Source: a virus
DNA: 43,528 nucleotides
Direction: 5' to 3' (one strand)
Virus record (IMG/VR): IMGVR_UViG_3300011116_001238
Coordinates: 1-43,528 of that record
A program made the position numbers and the translations under genes. Below are positions 41,672 through 43,528 of the stretch, piece after piece. The notes under the pieces are model-generated. The model was not told where the DNA came from. It ran no database searches and saw only the letters and a list, made by a program, of their open reading frames with translations. Every line of letters begins with the position of its first letter. Position 1 is the first letter of the stretch.

Positions 41672-42346
41672 TTATTCTGGTTTTTTAAAAAACTCCGACT
41701 CATTTTTTTTGTATTGTATATATACTTCTGAAGCTTTTTTTCTAATCCTTGTCAAAGCATTGTCTACACATTTAGGAGGTACGTTTAATGTGCTTGAAAT
41801 TTCTTTGTACGATGAATTGTAACCATATTCAGTAAAAATTTCAGACTCTAACGGAGTTAATTTTTCAAGTAAAAATTTAGAATTTAAATCATATTCTTCT
41901 TTGACAATGATATCTAACACTAAATCACATTCAGGAGACTCGTCGTAGGGGTTTTGTTTTTCAGGAATAAAATCAGCTAAAGTTTGTAAATTACCATCAT
42001 CCCCCAAAATAATTGGAGCATCTAATGACACTGCATCATTCAACACTGAATTTTTCATTCTTTTAGCAGAAGAAATAGCTGTAGCTAAATGTCTCTTACA
42101 AACTAAATTAACACAAAAGTTTTTAAAAGTTGTATCTTTAGTGCAATCATACGAATTAATAGCTTTAAAAACGCCTAATCTTAATTCTTGCATTACGTCT
42201 TCTCTGTCACCACCAATTATAAAATAATGTGTGGCTAATTTTTTAAGATCAGGTTCTACAAGCTTCATCAAGGTAGTGAATGCTCTATTATCACCCTTTT
42301 TTGCTTTATTAACTATTCTAACTATTTTTGGATCTTCGGTTGCCAT
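41672..42346 (-). CDS. SigH-like sigma factor
   Basis: A 224-residue sigma-70-family protein. GDNRAFTTLMKLVEPDL leads to YFIIGGDREDVMQEL, the signature region 2 of SigH/Spo0H-type sigma factors (YFIxGADxEDxxQE), then FKAINSYDCTKDTTFKNFC, and a DAVSLDAPI linker, and region 4 with SSYKEISSTLNVPPKCVDNALTRIRKK (quoted in parts: EISSTLNV, then VDNALTRIRKK). Length equals that of SigH (about 218). I chose ATG 42346 rather than an in-frame GTG at 42364, because CGGGAATTTTA supplies a ribosome site. It is the second sigma factor of this operon and could serve a different promoter class from the 37985 factor. It lies 26 nt downstream of the DnaX-like gene. Confidence 0.85.
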   Translation of the reverse strand: MATEDPKIVRIVNKAKKGDNRAFTTLMKLVEPDLKKLATHYFIIGGDREDVMQELRLGVFKAINSYDCTKDTTFKNFCVNLVCKRHLATAISSAKRMKNSVLNDAVSLDAPIILGDDGNLQTLADFIPEKQNPYDESPECDLVLDIIVKEEYDLNSKFLLEKLTPLESEIFTEYGYNSSYKEISSTLNVPPKCVDNALTRIRKKASEVYIQYKKNESEFFKKPE

Positions 42347-42372
42347 TAAAATTCCCGAAGGCACAATTCTTT

Positions 42373-43443
42373 CTAGGTTTCTTTTGCACTCTCTTGTGAA
42401 GCGTACCAGTCAATTATTTTGAGAACACCAGTATATGTTACGATGTCTTCAGATACAGTTTGCCTTATATTACTTGATATATTATACAACTGTTCTGCTA
42501 TATTGATAATTATTGATAACCTAACAGTTCTACAGATATTTTTTATAAAAGGATCTTTCTTTTCCTTTGAATCTTTGTCTGACATGTATCTACAAGCAGT
42601 AATAAATACGTTTGATGATTCCAAAAGAAGACTTGATAAGCTCCTACCTTCAATATTTGCAGATTGTATGATTCTAAATGCTTCACCACGGTCTTTATTT
42701 AAAATAGCAGATACAAGGTTATAAGAAACAAACTTAGGGGATCTGTTTAATAAATTTCTCACAAAATCATCAGTTATATCGTTTATGGATGATTGTTCTA
42801 ATATTGAAAGAGCAGTTCTAGCACTTCCTTCAGCCTCTTTAGCTATTAATGATAAAGCTTCAGATTCATAAGTAAAATTTTCTTTTACACAAACATCTTC
42901 AAGTAATTCAAATAAATTATCTGCAGATAATTTACGCATTGAAAAAATTTGGCATCTTGTCTGTATAGCTCTTAAGATTTTATTTGCTTCAGTAGTGCAA
43001 AAGAAAAATTTAACAAAAGCTGGAGGCTCTTCAGTAAGTTTAATAAGTGAAGTTTGAGCCTGTGTGGTAAGCATATGGCATTCATCTAAAATGAATATCT
43101 TATATTTTCCAGAGATAGGTGCTAGCCTAGCCAGTTGAACAATGTTGTCTCTTACATTATCAACGCCGTTATTTACAGCACAATTAATTTCATAAACATC
43201 AGGATGATTATCATTTATTACTGAATTACAAACATTGCAATTACAATTATCTACATTGTTAGGGCATAGTAATGACTTGGCTGCTACTCTTGCTATAGTT
43301 GTCTTGCCAGTACCAGGAGGGCCAGCAAAAATATAAGCATGAGAAGTTTTACCTAATTGTATTTGCTTTTCTAATATATTTGCTGAAAAAGAACCACGAA
43401 TATCTTTAAAACTTTGAGGTCTATATTTATTATATAATGACAT
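42373..43443 (-). CDS. DnaX-like DNA polymerase III clamp-loader ATPase (gamma/tau core)
   Basis: A 356-residue protein matching domains I-III of DnaX. It opens with the conserved SLYNKYRPQSFKDI. Walker A is GPPGTGKT, followed by the zinc module CPNNVDNCNCNVC (four Cys). DECHML is Walker B, TEEPP and the SRC-like TRCQIFSMRKL sensor/arginine-finger region follow, and SARTALSILEQ is in domain II. The tau-specific C-terminal extension is absent. It hydrolyses ATP to load the sliding clamp. I chose ATG 43443 because TTTGGA lies at proper spacing; an in-frame ATG at 43452 would also overlap the upstream stop. It begins at the stop of the preceding reading frame, and the SigH-like gene follows. Confidence 0.92.
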   Translation of the reverse strand: MSLYNKYRPQSFKDIRGSFSANILEKQIQLGKTSHAYIFAGPPGTGKTTIARVAAKSLLCPNNVDNCNCNVCNSVINDNHPDVYEINCAVNNGVDNVRDNIVQLARLAPISGKYKIFILDECHMLTTQAQTSLIKLTEEPPAFVKFFFCTTEANKILRAIQTRCQIFSMRKLSADNLFELLEDVCVKENFTYESEALSLIAKEAEGSARTALSILEQSSINDITDDFVRNLLNRSPKFVSYNLVSAILNKDRGEAFRIIQSANIEGRSLSSLLLESSNVFITACRYMSDKDSKEKKDPFIKNICRTVRLSIIINIAEQLYNISSNIRQTVSEDIVTYTGVLKIIDWYASQESAKET

Positions 43444-43444
43444 G

Positions 43445-43528
43445 CTATTCATCCAAAGGCAATAATAATGGCAATGTCTCATCACCATTTAACAATGAAG
43501 GCAGATTATCCTTAATGTCCCAATAAGG
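43445..43528 (-). CDS. C-terminal end of an upstream gene (partial)
   Basis: On the minus strand 27 codons without a stop run from the window edge to TAG at 43445-43447, 1 nt before the ATG of the DnaX-like gene. The peptide is Leu/Pro/Asp-rich (ends LPLLLPLDE). Such tight spacing is the rule in this operon, so it is probably the end of a real gene, but the part seen is too short to identify. Confidence 0.45.
   Translation of the reverse strand, partial: PYWDIKDNLPSLLNGDETLPLLLPLDE

Noticed and set aside
40780-41688. Plus-strand and alternative-frame open stretches opposite the PurA gene.
   Set aside because: They are shadows of a well-conserved enzyme; no ribosome sites or recognisable protein features.
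1-43528. CRISPR arrays, insertion sequences, integrase or attachment sites, tRNA genes.
   Set aside because: Looked for by eye on both strands; no regularly spaced repeats, transposase, integrase or tRNA fold was found.

Overview
The window is an AT-rich piece of a large tailed-phage (Caudoviricetes) genome. Terminase large subunit, portal, a prohead-protease fusion, scaffold-like, decoration-like and major capsid genes lie in one minus-strand series. Phage-type sigma factors and a bacterial-type clamp and clamp loader lie upstream of them. The host cannot be named from the sequence. The deoxysugar genes are of kinds found in surface polysaccharide and O-antigen loci, which suggests a Gram-negative, probably aquatic, bacterium (inference).

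Right part (about 37.9-43.5 kb, minus strand): a compact replication and transcription block. In transcription order it holds a DnaX-like clamp-loader ATPase, a SigH-like sigma factor, a short archaeal-type adenylosuccinate synthetase, a DnaN-like clamp, a HolA-like delta subunit and a second small sigma factor. Spacings are short and PurA/DnaN overlap by 4 nt.

Middle part (about 15.3-37.9 kb, minus strand): the DNA-packaging and head module. It runs from a possible small terminase subunit through a methyltransferase, TerL, several unrecognised head-associated proteins, portal (with a C-terminal nuclease-like domain), a 1398-residue protease polyprotein, an acidic scaffold-like protein and a decoration-like protein to the major capsid protein. 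A UDP-galactopyranose mutase gene sits inside it. Clear hairpin terminators divide it into units. Eight of its proteins share a [KR]TA[SQ] tetrapeptide, and most large ones carry Cys-rich zinc-binding motifs.

Left part (1-15.2 kb): a sugar-nucleotide island. A plus-strand operon (5.45-13.15 kb) starts at a perfect sigma-70 consensus promoter and ends in a strong bidirectional terminator. It encodes three SDR enzymes, a split thiamine-diphosphate E1 alpha/beta pair, a ColD-like 3-dehydratase, an RmlC-like epimerase, a sugar kinase and small accessory proteins. Flanking minus-strand genes encode an RfbH-type iron-sulfur 3-dehydratase, a DUF3431-like protein, an RmlB-like 4,6-dehydratase, a NeuB-cupin fusion, an HAD phosphatase and an acetolactate-synthase-like enzyme. 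Together these suggest that the phage directs synthesis of 3,6-dideoxy, possibly two-carbon-branched, sugars and a nonulosonate-like acid, perhaps to remodel host surface glycans or decorate the virion.
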